Assembly (NCBI RefSeq): GCF_014699055.1
Contig: NZ_JACXAC010000002.1
Span: 310,001-374,000 of the forward strand
Source: Hymenobacter armeniacus
Lineage (GTDB): Bacteria; Bacteroidota; Bacteroidia; Cytophagales; Hymenobacteraceae
Length of the DNA stretch: 64,000 nt
Reading direction: 5' to 3'
Shown: one piece after another, positions 50,265 through 58,514 of the stretch
Layout: every line of letters begins with the position of its first letter
Position numbering within the stretch: the first letter of the stretch is position 1
Notes under the pieces: model-generated
Seen by the model: the letters and a program-made list of their open reading frames with translations, nothing else
What the model was told of the DNA's origin: nothing
Database searches by the model: none
Program-made: the position numbers and the translations under genes

Positions 50265-50394
50265 ACGAGTAGAAGGGTAGGGTGCCCGCGCGGCGGAGTG
50301 CCGGGGCCGGTCAGCAAGCTGAGTCGAATATAGCCTGCCTTGGGCAGTGGGGCCACGCGCCACGCCGCAACCAAGCCTCCGGAAACTCTGGTTT

Positions 50395-51447
50395 TTAGTC
50401 GTCGTCGTCGCGTTGCTCGTTCAGGTAGCGCGCAATGGCCAGCAAGCCGGACCCAACCATGATACCCGTCATCGCCGGCAAACCCAGCTGCACGCTGAGT
50501 GCGGTCAGTCCGATGACGCCGCCGATAATAGCCAGCACCACGCCCCACACTTTTAGTCGCCAGCGCCAGCGGCTATGCGGGTTTGGCGGAAGGGGGTGGC
50601 GGAACAAGGGGGCGCGCCTTGTGCGCCACCACGCCCGCGTTACCGCGCCCGTGCCCCTAATCCGGTGGAAGAGCATGCCCAGGCCAGGGTCGAGGCCCAG
50701 GGCGCGGCGTTCGGCGCCTTGGCGCTCGCTGCGCAAGAGCCACTCGGGCCACAACTGCTGGCGGCGGGCTTCCCGCAACAGCGGCACCAGCTCGGCCGCC
50801 AGGGCGGGGTTTTGGCGCAGCGCTTCGGTAAGATGGCGGTCGGCGGCAGCGGGCTGGTAGCGGTTGAACAGCACCCGGCCCAGGCGGGCGTGTACCAGGT
50901 CGCTTTCCGGGGCCACGCGCAGCAGGCGCTGGAAGTCATCGTCGGCCGCGGCCGGTTGGTCGAGGCATTCCTGAGCTAAGGCACGCCAGAGCAGGCAGTC
51001 GGCGTGTTCGGGCGCCAGCTGCAGGCCGTCTTCGGCGCAACTGATGGCCGCGTTGTAGCTGCGCTGTAAATAAAAAAGCTGGGCCCGAAACGCGTGGTAG
51101 CGAGGCTCCCGGTGGCTCAGGCGCAGGGCCTGGCGGAGGGAAATGTCGGCTCGGCGCAGCTTTCCCTGCATGCCCAATGCCTGCGCCAGCGCAAAGTGCG
51201 CCTCATGGGCGTTGGGCTCCGCCTGAATGGCCGTGGTGGCAGTGTACGCAGCTTCTTCCAGGCGCTGCTGCTGCCGGAGGGCTTCGGTTAGGGCCAGCAG
51301 GGTGGGCCAGTCGGCGGGGTCGGCGGCCAGGCGCTGCCGTGCGGCTGTTTCGGCCAGGGCGGGCCGGTGCAGCTCCAGCAGCTGCCAGATGCTAGCCAAC
51401 GAAGGGAGGCTTTGCGGAGTAGGGTGCACGGAAAGGGCAGGCGGCAA
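50395..51447 (-). CDS. TPR membrane protein (gene 3 of AAA+/TPR operon)
   Basis: 350 residues. TPR-like helices from LASIWQLLELHRPALAETAA to about residue 220 (AYTATTAIQAEPNAHEAHFA, AISCAEDGLQLAPEHADCLL), then a basic linker and a C-terminal hydrophobic hairpin (VWGVVLAIIGGVIGLTALSV, GIMVGSGLLAIARYL). The start is a TTG placed 4 nt after TAACTTTC (51452-51459); a GTG at 51429 is an alternative. The opening LxSIWQLLxLxRPxLA matches QRIWLLLKLNRPRLAMEL of the previous gene, so the two are paralogues. The gap to that gene is 9 bases. Confidence 0.75.
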   Translation of the reverse strand: MPPALSVHPTPQSLPSLASIWQLLELHRPALAETAARQRLAADPADWPTLLALTEALRQQQRLEEAAYTATTAIQAEPNAHEAHFALAQALGMQGKLRRADISLRQALRLSHREPRYHAFRAQLFYLQRSYNAAISCAEDGLQLAPEHADCLLWRALAQECLDQPAAADDDFQRLLRVAPESDLVHARLGRVLFNRYQPAAADRHLTEALRQNPALAAELVPLLREARRQQLWPEWLLRSERQGAERRALGLDPGLGMLFHRIRGTGAVTRAWWRTRRAPLFRHPLPPNPHSRWRWRLKVWGVVLAIIGGVIGLTALSVQLGLPAMTGIMVGSGLLAIARYLNEQRDDDD

Positions 51448-51451
51448 GCCA

Positions 51452-51459
51452 GAAAGTTA
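51452..51459 (-). promoter_or_regulatory. -7-like element before TPR gene 3
   Basis: Minus-strand TAACTTTC, then TGGC and TTG. It follows the 4-nt start-abutting geometry and may be an internal promoter of the operon. Confidence 0.35.
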
Positions 51460-52524
51460 GCGGTGTTGTCGCAGCAGGCTGCGGCCCAGAAAAAAGGCGA
51501 TGATTGCGACCCCAGCAGGCGGGAGCTTCCATGCTACCGAAATCCAGCCCAGCAGGCCAATGAAGCCCACAAAAGCCAGCCATTTACCTGGCGAGGCTGT
51601 CGTCGCGCTTGCCAGAACATCCAGGTCCTCCTTGGTTCCGATAGCGGGAGCAGGCGGGCCGGGCTCACGCTGAAACAACGGGTCTTGCTTGGTTTTGGCA
51701 TTGGCTACGGTCATGTAGTACCAGGCCACCGGCGCGCAAACAACGCGGACAAAAAAGCTCGGAACAGCAGACCAGCCTGCCAGGTAGGGGGCGCGTCCGT
51801 AATCGCCCAGGCGCAGTAGCTCCGGCGGCCAGCTTTCCCACCGCCGCGCCTGCCGGAGCAGGGGCACCAAGCTGGCGGCTTGCGTGGGCTCCAAGGCCAA
51901 GGCCTGGGCGAGGTGGGTGGCGGCAAGAGTGGCCTCGCCCCGACGCAGCAGAAGCTGGCCTATTGCGCGGTGTACGAGGCCACTGTTCGGGGCCACCGCC
52001 AGCAAACGCTCCCGGGCTGCGTCGGCGATGGGCAGATGGCCTTGTTGCTCCGCCGCCCGCATCAGCCACAACAGGCATTCGCCGTGCCGCGGGTGCAATG
52101 AAAGCCCGGATTCGGCCGCTGCCACCGCGTTGGCATATGCCTGAATGAGGAATTGCACCTGAGCTTGAAACGCGAAAAAATCGGCCTCATAAGGATTGAG
52201 CCGCAGCACTTCGCGCATGCCTTGGGCAGCCGTATGCAGGTTGCCGAGCTGCCCGTGCACCCGCGCCAGCGCAAAATGGCTGTCGGCGTTTTCGGGAGCC
52301 TGACCTACGGCGGTTTTAGCCTGGTCCAGTGCCCGCATAGCCTGTCCGTCCAAGAGCAGCGCGTCGACCAAGGCTAGCCGGGCACCAAGGTCGGTGGGTT
52401 GGCTGGCCAGGCGCACTTGGGCCAGCTCCATGGCCAGCCGCGGCCGGTTGAGCTTTAGCAGCAGCCAAATGCGCTGCATGCCGGGCAACCGCGCACTGAG
52501 TCGTTTTTTGGACGGGGTGTTCAT
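51457..52524 (-). CDS. TPR membrane protein (gene 2 of AAA+/TPR operon)
   Basis: 355 residues. N-terminal MQRIWLLLKLNRPRLAMELA starts a TPR array (LARVHGQLGNLHTAAQGMRE, ATLAATHLAQALALEPTQAA) to about residue 225. A first hydrophobic stretch (FFVRVVCAPVAWYYMTVA) and a C-terminal pair (WLAFVGFIGLLGWISVAW, AGVAIIAFFLG) follow. It lies 43 bases after the AAA+ gene and 9 before its paralogue. The TPR part faces the cytoplasm if the anchor is C-terminal, so it could dock the ATPase at the membrane (inference). Confidence 0.8.
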   Translation of the reverse strand: MNTPSKKRLSARLPGMQRIWLLLKLNRPRLAMELAQVRLASQPTDLGARLALVDALLLDGQAMRALDQAKTAVGQAPENADSHFALARVHGQLGNLHTAAQGMREVLRLNPYEADFFAFQAQVQFLIQAYANAVAAAESGLSLHPRHGECLLWLMRAAEQQGHLPIADAARERLLAVAPNSGLVHRAIGQLLLRRGEATLAATHLAQALALEPTQAASLVPLLRQARRWESWPPELLRLGDYGRAPYLAGWSAVPSFFVRVVCAPVAWYYMTVANAKTKQDPLFQREPGPPAPAIGTKEDLDVLASATTASPGKWLAFVGFIGLLGWISVAWKLPPAGVAIIAFFLGRSLLRQHR

Positions 52525-52567
52525 GTCGAAATCGTCGTTGGCAGCCGGGCCAGTCCGGACTATTACA

Positions 52568-53926
52568 TTACCCCGGCTTCTTCACCCCCAAATACACCAG
52601 AATGTCGTCGTACAGCCCGCCTTCGTTGGAGTACAGCGCGTAGTTGCGGGCCGTGGCAAACCACTCCTTGGTGCTGGGCTTCACCAGCTTGGCGGCGTCG
52701 AGCAGATGACTTTGCTCGATGGGCAGGGGGCGGCCGCTGCGCATGGAGGCGCGCAGGCACACGTCCACGGCGCCGTCTACCAGCGCCATCAGGTCGGCGC
52801 CGCTGAGGCCGGCGGTGCGGGCGGCCACGGCCGTGGTGTTCACGCCGGGCGCCAGCGGCTTGCCGCGCAGCAGGATGTCGAGGATGGCGGCGCGGGCCGG
52901 CTCGTCGGGCGGCGTCACCAGCGTGATGCGGTCGAAGCGGCCGGGGCGGCGGAAGGCGGGGTCGAGGTGCCATGGCGCATTGGTCGCGGCCATGATGAGC
53001 ACGCCCTCGTTGGAGCGCGTGGCCCCGTCCAGCTCTTCCAGAAACTGGTTGATGACGGTGCGGCCCGCGCTCTGGCGCAGGTCGTGGCGGTTGGCGGCCA
53101 GGGCGTCCACTTCGTCGAAAAACAGCACGCACGGCGCCTGGCTACGGGCCAGCTCGAACAGCTGGTGCAGGTTTTTCTCGGAGTTGCCCAGCCACATGTC
53201 CAGAATGTCGGCAATGCCCACACTGATGAAGCTGGCCTGCACTTCGCCCGCCGTGGCGCGGGCTAGGTGGGTTTTGCCGCAGCCGGGCGGGCCGTAGAGC
53301 AGCAGCCCGCCGCCGCTGGCCTTGCCGTAGGCCTTGTACAAGTCCGGGAATTGCAGCGGATGAATGATTTTGAGGCGGATTTCGTCCTTCACCGCCTCCA
53401 TGCCGCCAACGTCGGCGAAGTTAATTTTCGGCCGTTCCAGGCCCAGAAGCTTGTCCTGAGGGCTCGGTTCGTCCGCGTCGGGAGCGGGCGCGGGGCTGTA
53501 GCCGCTGGCGGGCACGCGGCGGGCGGGCGCGGCGGCTTCCAGGGCCTGGCCGAGGTCGCGGTCGGCCAGGCCGGGGTTGATTTCCAGTGCGTGGGCGTAG
53601 GCCTCGCGGGCTTCGGCGGGCTGGCCGGCGGCCAGCAGCAGGCGGGCGTGTAGCAGGTGGGCAGCGGCATTGTCGGCGTGCTTGTCCAGCAGTTCCTCTA
53701 CTACCACGAAAGCGGCCGAATGCTTGTTGCTGGCAAAATAGGCCTCGGCCAGGCTCAGGCGCAAAGCGTCGTCGGTGGGGTGCTGGCGCAGGCCGTCGCG
53801 GCACAGGGTTTCGGCCTCCTGATGGCGGCCAGCGGCGTTGAGCTGGCGGGCCAGGTGCTGGCGCAGGGGCAGGTTATCGGGCGAAAATTGCAGGGCGTCG
53901 AGCAGCGGCTGTAGGTCGGCAGACAT
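52568..53926 (-). CDS. TPR-AAA+ ATPase (gene 1 of AAA+/TPR operon)
   Basis: 452 residues from MSADLQPLLD. TPR repeats occupy 1-130 (EAETLCRDGLRQHPTDDALR, AREAYAHALEINPGLADRDL). After an Ala/Pro linker comes one AAA domain of the Cdc48/spastin class: FADVGGMEAVKDEIRLKII, Walker A GPPGCGKT (212-219), Walker B VLFFDEVDAL (D271, E272), sensor MAATNAPW and arginine finger region RRPGRFDR. All catalytic residues are intact. No protease domain is fused. First gene of the run with three TPR membrane proteins, so it probably remodels a protein complex at the membrane. Substrate unknown. Confidence 0.9.
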   Translation of the reverse strand: MSADLQPLLDALQFSPDNLPLRQHLARQLNAAGRHQEAETLCRDGLRQHPTDDALRLSLAEAYFASNKHSAAFVVVEELLDKHADNAAAHLLHARLLLAAGQPAEAREAYAHALEINPGLADRDLGQALEAAAPARRVPASGYSPAPAPDADEPSPQDKLLGLERPKINFADVGGMEAVKDEIRLKIIHPLQFPDLYKAYGKASGGGLLLYGPPGCGKTHLARATAGEVQASFISVGIADILDMWLGNSEKNLHQLFELARSQAPCVLFFDEVDALAANRHDLRQSAGRTVINQFLEELDGATRSNEGVLIMAATNAPWHLDPAFRRPGRFDRITLVTPPDEPARAAILDILLRGKPLAPGVNTTAVAARTAGLSGADLMALVDGAVDVCLRASMRSGRPLPIEQSHLLDAAKLVKPSTKEWFATARNYALYSNEGGLYDDILVYLGVKKPG

Positions 53927-54000
53927 AGTGGTGGGCAAGGGCTGGGAAAATCGAGCCGGAAGTTAGCACCGGCCGCCGGCTGCCACACCTTCCCAAGTCC

Positions 54001-54267
54001 TCAGGCGGGCAGCTGCGCCAGCACCCGTTCCGCTTCTTCCTCGCTCATACCTTCAATTTCCACTTTCTTAAACGGGGCCGTGTGGCCGCTCAGCAGCGTC
54101 ACGCGGCTTTTAGGCACGCCAAACGTGGCGGCCAGAAACGCCAGCAATACCGCGTTGGCCTGGCCTTCCTGGGGCGGCGCTTGCAGGCGCACGGTCAGGC
54201 TGCCATCAGCGGCGCGCAGCAGCTGGTTTTGCCGGGCATTGGGCTTGGCGCGCAGGTGCAGAATCAT
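54001..54267 (-). CDS. DUF167 (YggU) family protein
   Basis: 88 residues, complete DUF167 domain: MILHLRAKPNARQNQLLRAA, LTVRLQAPPQEGQANAVLLA and PKSRVTLLSGHTAPFKKVEI, which carry the conserved GxANxxL and SGxxxxxK motifs. These small alpha/beta proteins are widespread with no firmly known job. It lies downstream of endonuclease III on the same strand, separated by a REP B pair. Confidence 0.9.
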   Translation of the reverse strand: MILHLRAKPNARQNQLLRAADGSLTVRLQAPPQEGQANAVLLAFLAATFGVPKSRVTLLSGHTAPFKKVEIEGMSEEEAERVLAQLPA

Positions 54268-54305
54268 GGGTTGGCGAGTTGGCGGGGTAATGGTTTAACG
54301 AAATA

Positions 54306-54417
54306 AAGAACGTCATGCTGAGCGCAGTCGAAGCATCTCGCGTGTGGTAGTAACTCAATGAAATTGGTTTACTGCTGCACGCGAGATGCTTCGGCTGCGC
54401 TCAGTATGACGTTCTTT
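54306..54417. repeat. REP B pair 2
   Basis: AAAGAACGTCATGCTGAGCG... (54306-54345) and its near-perfect inverse (54378-54417; two mismatches in 40). It shares GCTGAG...TCGAAGCATCTC with the pair at 29040-29132. It lies between DUF167 and endonuclease III. Confidence 0.9.
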
Positions 54418-54436
54418 TTTACTTACCACCTCACCA

Positions 54437-55174
54437 CTATCCCCCAACCCGCGCCTGGCCAAACGGGCACTGGTCGAGCACCACGCAGCGGCCGCAGGCC
54501 GGCCCGCTGAAATAGCAGCACTTCTGCCCATGAAACATGAGCGCTTCGTGGTGGTCGTACACCTGCTGGGCGTCCCAGCCGGGCGGCAGCAGCGCCTCCA
54601 GCAGCTTGTGGGCCGGGCCTTCGCCCACCTTAGGCCCAATCAGGCCCAGGCGCTGGGCCACGCGGTGGTGGTGGCTGTCGACGGGCATGGCCGGGATGCG
54701 CAGCGAGCTGAAGAGAAGGGTAGCGGCGCTGGTTTTCGGCCCCACGCCGCTGATGCTTTCCAGCCAAGCCCGGGCCTCCGGGATGGGCATGTCGGCCAGA
54801 AAATCCAGCGAGCAGGGCGCATCGGTGCCGCAGCGCTGGCTGATTTCGCGCAGCACGGCCTGGATGCGGGGCGCTTTCTGCTCGGGCCAGGTGCAGGCCC
54901 GGATGGCGTGTTGCACTGCCTCGGTGGGCGCGTCGCGCACGGCCTCCCAGGTCGGGAACGTAGCTCGCAGCTCCTGGTAGGCGCGGTGCGAGTCGGCGTT
55001 TTTAGTGCGGTGTGAGAGCAGCGCGCTCACCAGCTCGCTCAGCGGGTCTTTGGTGCTGAAAAAGCGAAACGGGGCGCCGTACTCGGCGCAGAGCCGTTCG
55101 TGCACCAGCAAGGCCTTGGCTTGGCGGGCAGTAAAATCGGTAGTCAGAGCGTCGGCCGTGGAAGCGGTTTTCAT
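54437..55174 (-). CDS. nth: Endonuclease III-family DNA glycosylase/AP lyase
   Basis: 245 residues. The helix-hairpin-helix is ISGVGPKTSAATLLF with catalytic K147; the catalytic aspartate D166 is in PVDSHHHRVAQRLG. A [4Fe-4S] cluster is expected at C220-x6-C227-x2-C230-x5-C236. It removes oxidised pyrimidines and cleaves at abasic sites. VDSHHHRV differs from the VDTHIFRV of E. coli Nth, which suggests a Nth-like branch, possibly with altered substrate range. Start at 55174 (MKTASTADAL) is set by the family length. Confidence 0.9.
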   Translation of the reverse strand: MKTASTADALTTDFTARQAKALLVHERLCAEYGAPFRFFSTKDPLSELVSALLSHRTKNADSHRAYQELRATFPTWEAVRDAPTEAVQHAIRACTWPEQKAPRIQAVLREISQRCGTDAPCSLDFLADMPIPEARAWLESISGVGPKTSAATLLFSSLRIPAMPVDSHHHRVAQRLGLIGPKVGEGPAHKLLEALLPPGWDAQQVYDHHEALMFHGQKCCYFSGPACGRCVVLDQCPFGQARVGG

Positions 55175-55232
55175 CTGCTGCCTACGCGTGCTATGTGGGT
55201 TGGGGTTATGCGACCAATACAACACAACATGA

Positions 55233-55277
55233 CGGAGGCCCACAGAAGCACGGCTAAGCCGGTTCTGTGGGCCTCCG
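55233..55277 (-). terminator. Hairpin between nth and the Gly/Tyr-rich protein gene
   Basis: CGGAGGCCCACAGAA (55233-55247) pairs perfectly with TTCTGTGGGCCTCCG (55263-55277). It follows the stop codon of the 55296-56261 gene by 18 bases on the minus strand. No T run follows, so the terminator role is moderate. Confidence 0.6.
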
Positions 55278-55295
55278 CCGTATGGCTTATTCTCT

Positions 55296-56261
55296 TTAGC
55301 GCCCCGCGTTATACAGCGCAATGGCCTGGCGCTGGTTGTTGGCCTGCTTGCTTTGCAGCACAATGGGTACGATGAGCACCGGAATGGCCGCGTACACCAG
55401 CGGCGAAATGCTGCGCCCGGCGTCGGTGGGGCGCACCGACTGCACCAAGCCGTAGATGAGCAGGCCGCCGCCCACCACGTAGGCGCCCACGGTGGCCCGC
55501 TGGTAGCGCTGGGCATCGGCCAGCAGCTGCTGGGCCCCGGCGTTGTCGGTGGTGGCCAGCATCAGGTTGCGGCTGGTCAGGTTTTGAATGGGGCCGTTGT
55601 CTTTCGAGAAATACTCGGTTTTCACGGTGCGGTAGCCGCCGTAAGGGTAGCCCCCGAAACCGCCATAGCCATAGCCGCCGTAGCCGTAGCCGGGGTAGCC
55701 AAAGCCGCCCGGCCCCGAGTTGTACTGCGTAGTGGTGATGGAATACAGGCTGATGCGGCCGGTTTTCTCGCGCCGCAGGGTCGTCTCGCGCGACGAGCCC
55801 GGCAGGTTGGTGCGCACGTAGTGCCCGGTTTCGTCTTCGTAAAACCCGACCTCGGCCAGCTCAAACTTGCGCTGCCCGTCCAGCAGCAGGTAGGAGCGGC
55901 CAAACAGCGGCGTCTTGGTTTCTACATCGTTGGCGCTGTACACCAAGCCGTTCTTCAGGCCCACCTGGAAGCGGGGCGGGCGCGTGTTGGTGCCGGGCAG
56001 CTGGCCGGCCGGCGTGGGCGCGTACACCGGTGCGGGCATGGGCGCGGGCAGCGGGGCCGTCACGGTGGCGCGGCGGGTGGTATCGGGCGGGGCCACGGGC
56101 ACGCTTTCGAGCTGGCGCGGGGCCGGGGCCACGCGGGGCTTGGCCGGAGCGGGCAGGGAAGGCGGCGCGCCCAGCTGGCGCGGGCCGTCGTCTTGGGCGC
56201 GGGCGGCCGGTGCTGCCAGCAGCGTCCCAAGCAGAGCGAGGTAAAAAACGGGAATTCTCAT
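55296..56261 (-). CDS. Secreted Gly/Tyr/Pro-rich envelope protein, unknown function
   Basis: 321 residues. Signal peptide MRIPVFYLALLGTLLAAPAA with cleavage near ARAQ. A proline-rich stretch (about 25-110) is followed by a folded part (RFQVGLKNGLVYSANDVETK, GRSYLLLDGQRKFELAEVGF), a Gly/Tyr segment (GYPGYGYGGYGYGGFGG), and two C-terminal hydrophobic stretches (TVGAYVVGGGLLIYGLVQSV, LVYAAIPVLIVPIVL). I do not recognise the family. The low-complexity region and late membrane segments suggest an inner-membrane protein with a periplasmic head. Start at 56261 is set by the signal peptide. Confidence 0.7.
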   Translation of the reverse strand: MRIPVFYLALLGTLLAAPAARAQDDGPRQLGAPPSLPAPAKPRVAPAPRQLESVPVAPPDTTRRATVTAPLPAPMPAPVYAPTPAGQLPGTNTRPPRFQVGLKNGLVYSANDVETKTPLFGRSYLLLDGQRKFELAEVGFYEDETGHYVRTNLPGSSRETTLRREKTGRISLYSITTTQYNSGPGGFGYPGYGYGGYGYGGFGGYPYGGYRTVKTEYFSKDNGPIQNLTSRNLMLATTDNAGAQQLLADAQRYQRATVGAYVVGGGLLIYGLVQSVRPTDAGRSISPLVYAAIPVLIVPIVLQSKQANNQRQAIALYNAGR

Positions 56262-56441
56262 AAGATGAACAGCGCTAATGGCCACGAGACCGAACAAGGT
56301 AGCAACGCCCGGCAAATATGTGCCAACAGAACCCACGGGCCGGCCGCGCACAACCCGTGCCCCTGCGCAAACTCTCACGGGCCGCCACAAATTCCGTCTG
56401 CCGGCCGTGAAGTTTGCGTGAATGGCCCGCTGCCCGCCAGC

Positions 56442-56852
56442 CTAGTTCAACAGCTTCTCCAGCAGGCTCAAACTGTCGGACAGGTCGGTGCCGGTTTCAA
56501 AGTCCAGCGGCTTGAGAATGTAGCCGCTGATGCCCAAGCTTTCGGTGTTCACGCGGTCCACGTCCATGCTCGAGGTGGTGGTGATGAACACCGGAATGTG
56601 CTGAAACTCGGGGTTGGCGCGCAGCTCGGTCAGGAACTCGATGCCGTTCATGCGCGGCATGTTCAGGTCGAGCAAAATGACTTCGGGCAGCGGGCGCAGG
56701 GCCTCGCTGCCGTTGCGGCCCAGCAGCAGGTCGAGGGCTTCTTCGCCGTTGAAGGCCGTGTGCAGCCGGTGCGGCACGTTGAATTTGGCGAAGGACTTCT
56801 CCGCCGTCATGGTATCAAAAATGTCGTCTTCGACGAGTAAAACAGAACGCAT
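56442..56852 (-). CDS. Single-domain response regulator (Rcp1/CheY-like)
   Basis: 136 residues, receiver only. LLVEDDIFDTMTAEKSF gives the acidic pair, D62 in ILLDLNMPRMNGIEF is the phosphate site, and K is in YILKPLDFE. This is the type paired with phytochrome-like or CHASE-type hybrid kinases; the kinase gene lies 89 bases upstream on the same strand. With no output domain it would act by protein contact or phosphorelay. A separate promoter lies at 56859-56888. Confidence 0.92.
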   Translation of the reverse strand: MRSVLLVEDDIFDTMTAEKSFAKFNVPHRLHTAFNGEEALDLLLGRNGSEALRPLPEVILLDLNMPRMNGIEFLTELRANPEFQHIPVFITTTSSMDVDRVNTESLGISGYILKPLDFETGTDLSDSLSLLEKLLN

Positions 56853-56858
56853 ACGCTA

Positions 56859-56888
56859 CAAAAAATAGAAGGGGAACCGGCCACGCAA
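56859..56888 (-). promoter_or_regulatory. Candidate promoter of the single-domain regulator
   Basis: Minus strand TTG (56886-56888), about 18 nt, then TATTTTTTG (56859-56867), 6 nt before the start codon. It allows transcription of the regulator apart from the kinase. Confidence 0.45.
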
Positions 56889-56941
56889 CGCCGGACCTGC
56901 ACAAGCACAATCGGGCTCCAGGGGTTCCCGCGCTCAGGAAT

Positions 56942-58432
56942 TTACTTCGGCCAGGTAAAAATAAACCCGGCCCCCTGGCCCGGCGCCGATTCGACCCGGA
57001 TAGTGCCCTTGTGCTCGTCGATGATTTTGCGCACAATGCTCAGTCCGATGCCGGTGCTTTCGGCCGTGTGCCGGTCGCGCAGGGTCTGAAACAGCAGGAA
57101 AATTTTCTGGTGATATTCCGGCGCAATGCCCGGCCCGTCGTCTTGCACCCGAAACTCGTAGCAGCGGCCAATGTCGTGGCAAGTCACTTCCAGCCGCCCG
57201 GCCCCGCGGTGGTGGTATTTCACGGCGTTCGAGAGCAGGTTGGTGAACACCTGCTGCAGGCCCAGCCGGTCGGTCACCAGCGTGGGCATGTCGGGCCCCA
57301 CGCGCAGCGTGAAATCGGGCGGCACCACCAGCTCGGCTACTTCCTGTAGCAGCTCGGCCACGTCGACGGGGGCCGGGGGTTGCGCCACGCGGCCCACGCG
57401 GGCGTAGGCCAGCAGGCCGTTTATCAGGTCTTCCAGGCGGCTGAGGCGCCCTTTCATTTGGTCGAGGTAGGTGCGGAGCTGGGGCGACAGTTCGGCCGCC
57501 AGCTCGTCCTCTATCCACTTCACGATGGTGGTCACGCCCCGCAGCGGCGCTTTCAAATCGTGCGAGGCCACGTAGGCGAACTGGTCGAGCTCCTGGTTGC
57601 GCTTTTCCAGGGCGCTGAAGCTTTCGTCTAGGGTCTGGGTCATGCGGTTGAGCGACGCCGCTAGGCCGCCAAGGTTGTCCTCGGCCGAATCGGTGATTTT
57701 GACGGTGTAGTCGCCCTGCACCACCTGCTCGGCCAGCACCCGAATCTGGGCAATGCGCCGGGCCACTTCGGCGTTGATGGCGGCCAGTTCGCCTTGCAGT
57801 CGGCGGTTGTCGGCCAGCTCGCGCACGATTTTCAACACCAGCCACACCACAATCAGCACTGCCAGCACCGCCGACACCAGCACCACGATGGGCGTGGCCG
57901 TTTCAAAAATGTCCTGCAGCTCGCTGCGCTGGGCCAGCAAGGCCAGTTCGCTGCCCTTGATGCGGGCGTACAGCGAGCGCACCTGGCGCAAAGTCTGGCG
58001 GTCGGTGTCGAGCAAGGTTTGCATGGCCGACTGGCTCATGGACTTCTTGATTTCAGTAAGCGGCCGCAGGATGTGAAATTCCTGCTCCACCAGCGCCTGC
58101 AGCGAGTCGAGGCGGGCGCGCTGCTCCGAGTTGTCGACGGTGAGGGCCCGCACCCGCTCCAGGGCCGTGGGCAGCTCGCCCGTCGCAATGCTGTAGGGGC
58201 GCAGGTAGGCCGTGTCGCCCGTGAGCAGGTAGCCGCGGGTGCCGGCTTGCGCGTCCTTGAGCACGGCCGTGATGGTTTCGGCTTCCTGCAGCACCTGGTA
58301 GGTGTGTTCCACGCGCTCGGTTTGCACTTTCAGGCCCCGAATGCTCCAGAACGAGGCCGCGGCCGTGAGCAGCAGCACGCCCACGGCCAGGGCCAGGCCG
58401 ATGATGATTTTGGGGTCAATTTTCGATTTCAT
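56942..58432 (-). CDS. CHASE3-HAMP sensor histidine kinase
   Basis: 496 residues. TM1 IIIGLALAVGVLLLTAAASF, a periplasmic CHASE3 domain (about 40-180; RVEHTYQVLQEAETITAVLK, DAQAGTRGYLLTGD), TM2 IVVLVSAVLAVLIVVWLVLK, HAMP and coiled coil, HisKA with H291 in YVASHDLKAPLRGV, and HATPase with NLLSNAVKYHHRGAG, DDGPGIAPEYHQ and STGIGLSIVRKI. It is complete and should autophosphorylate. The adjacent single-domain regulator is its probable partner. Signal unknown. Confidence 0.93.
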   Translation of the reverse strand: MKSKIDPKIIIGLALAVGVLLLTAAASFWSIRGLKVQTERVEHTYQVLQEAETITAVLKDAQAGTRGYLLTGDTAYLRPYSIATGELPTALERVRALTVDNSEQRARLDSLQALVEQEFHILRPLTEIKKSMSQSAMQTLLDTDRQTLRQVRSLYARIKGSELALLAQRSELQDIFETATPIVVLVSAVLAVLIVVWLVLKIVRELADNRRLQGELAAINAEVARRIAQIRVLAEQVVQGDYTVKITDSAEDNLGGLAASLNRMTQTLDESFSALEKRNQELDQFAYVASHDLKAPLRGVTTIVKWIEDELAAELSPQLRTYLDQMKGRLSRLEDLINGLLAYARVGRVAQPPAPVDVAELLQEVAELVVPPDFTLRVGPDMPTLVTDRLGLQQVFTNLLSNAVKYHHRGAGRLEVTCHDIGRCYEFRVQDDGPGIAPEYHQKIFLLFQTLRDRHTAESTGIGLSIVRKIIDEHKGTIRVESAPGQGAGFIFTWPK

Positions 58433-58501
58433 TGGCAGCGAAGGTTCTGGGCGCCCCTACGCCCGCGCTGCCGCGAAGGTTGGGGCCGGCGCGCGGCCGG
58501 G

Positions 58502-58509
58502 TATCTTTG
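58502..58509 (+). promoter_or_regulatory. -7 element of the SPOUT methyltransferase gene
   Basis: TATCTTTG, a perfect match, then CGCCC and the ATG at 58515. Leaderless or nearly so. It rules out the longer upstream frame as the start. Confidence 0.6.
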
Positions 58510-58514
58510 CGCCC

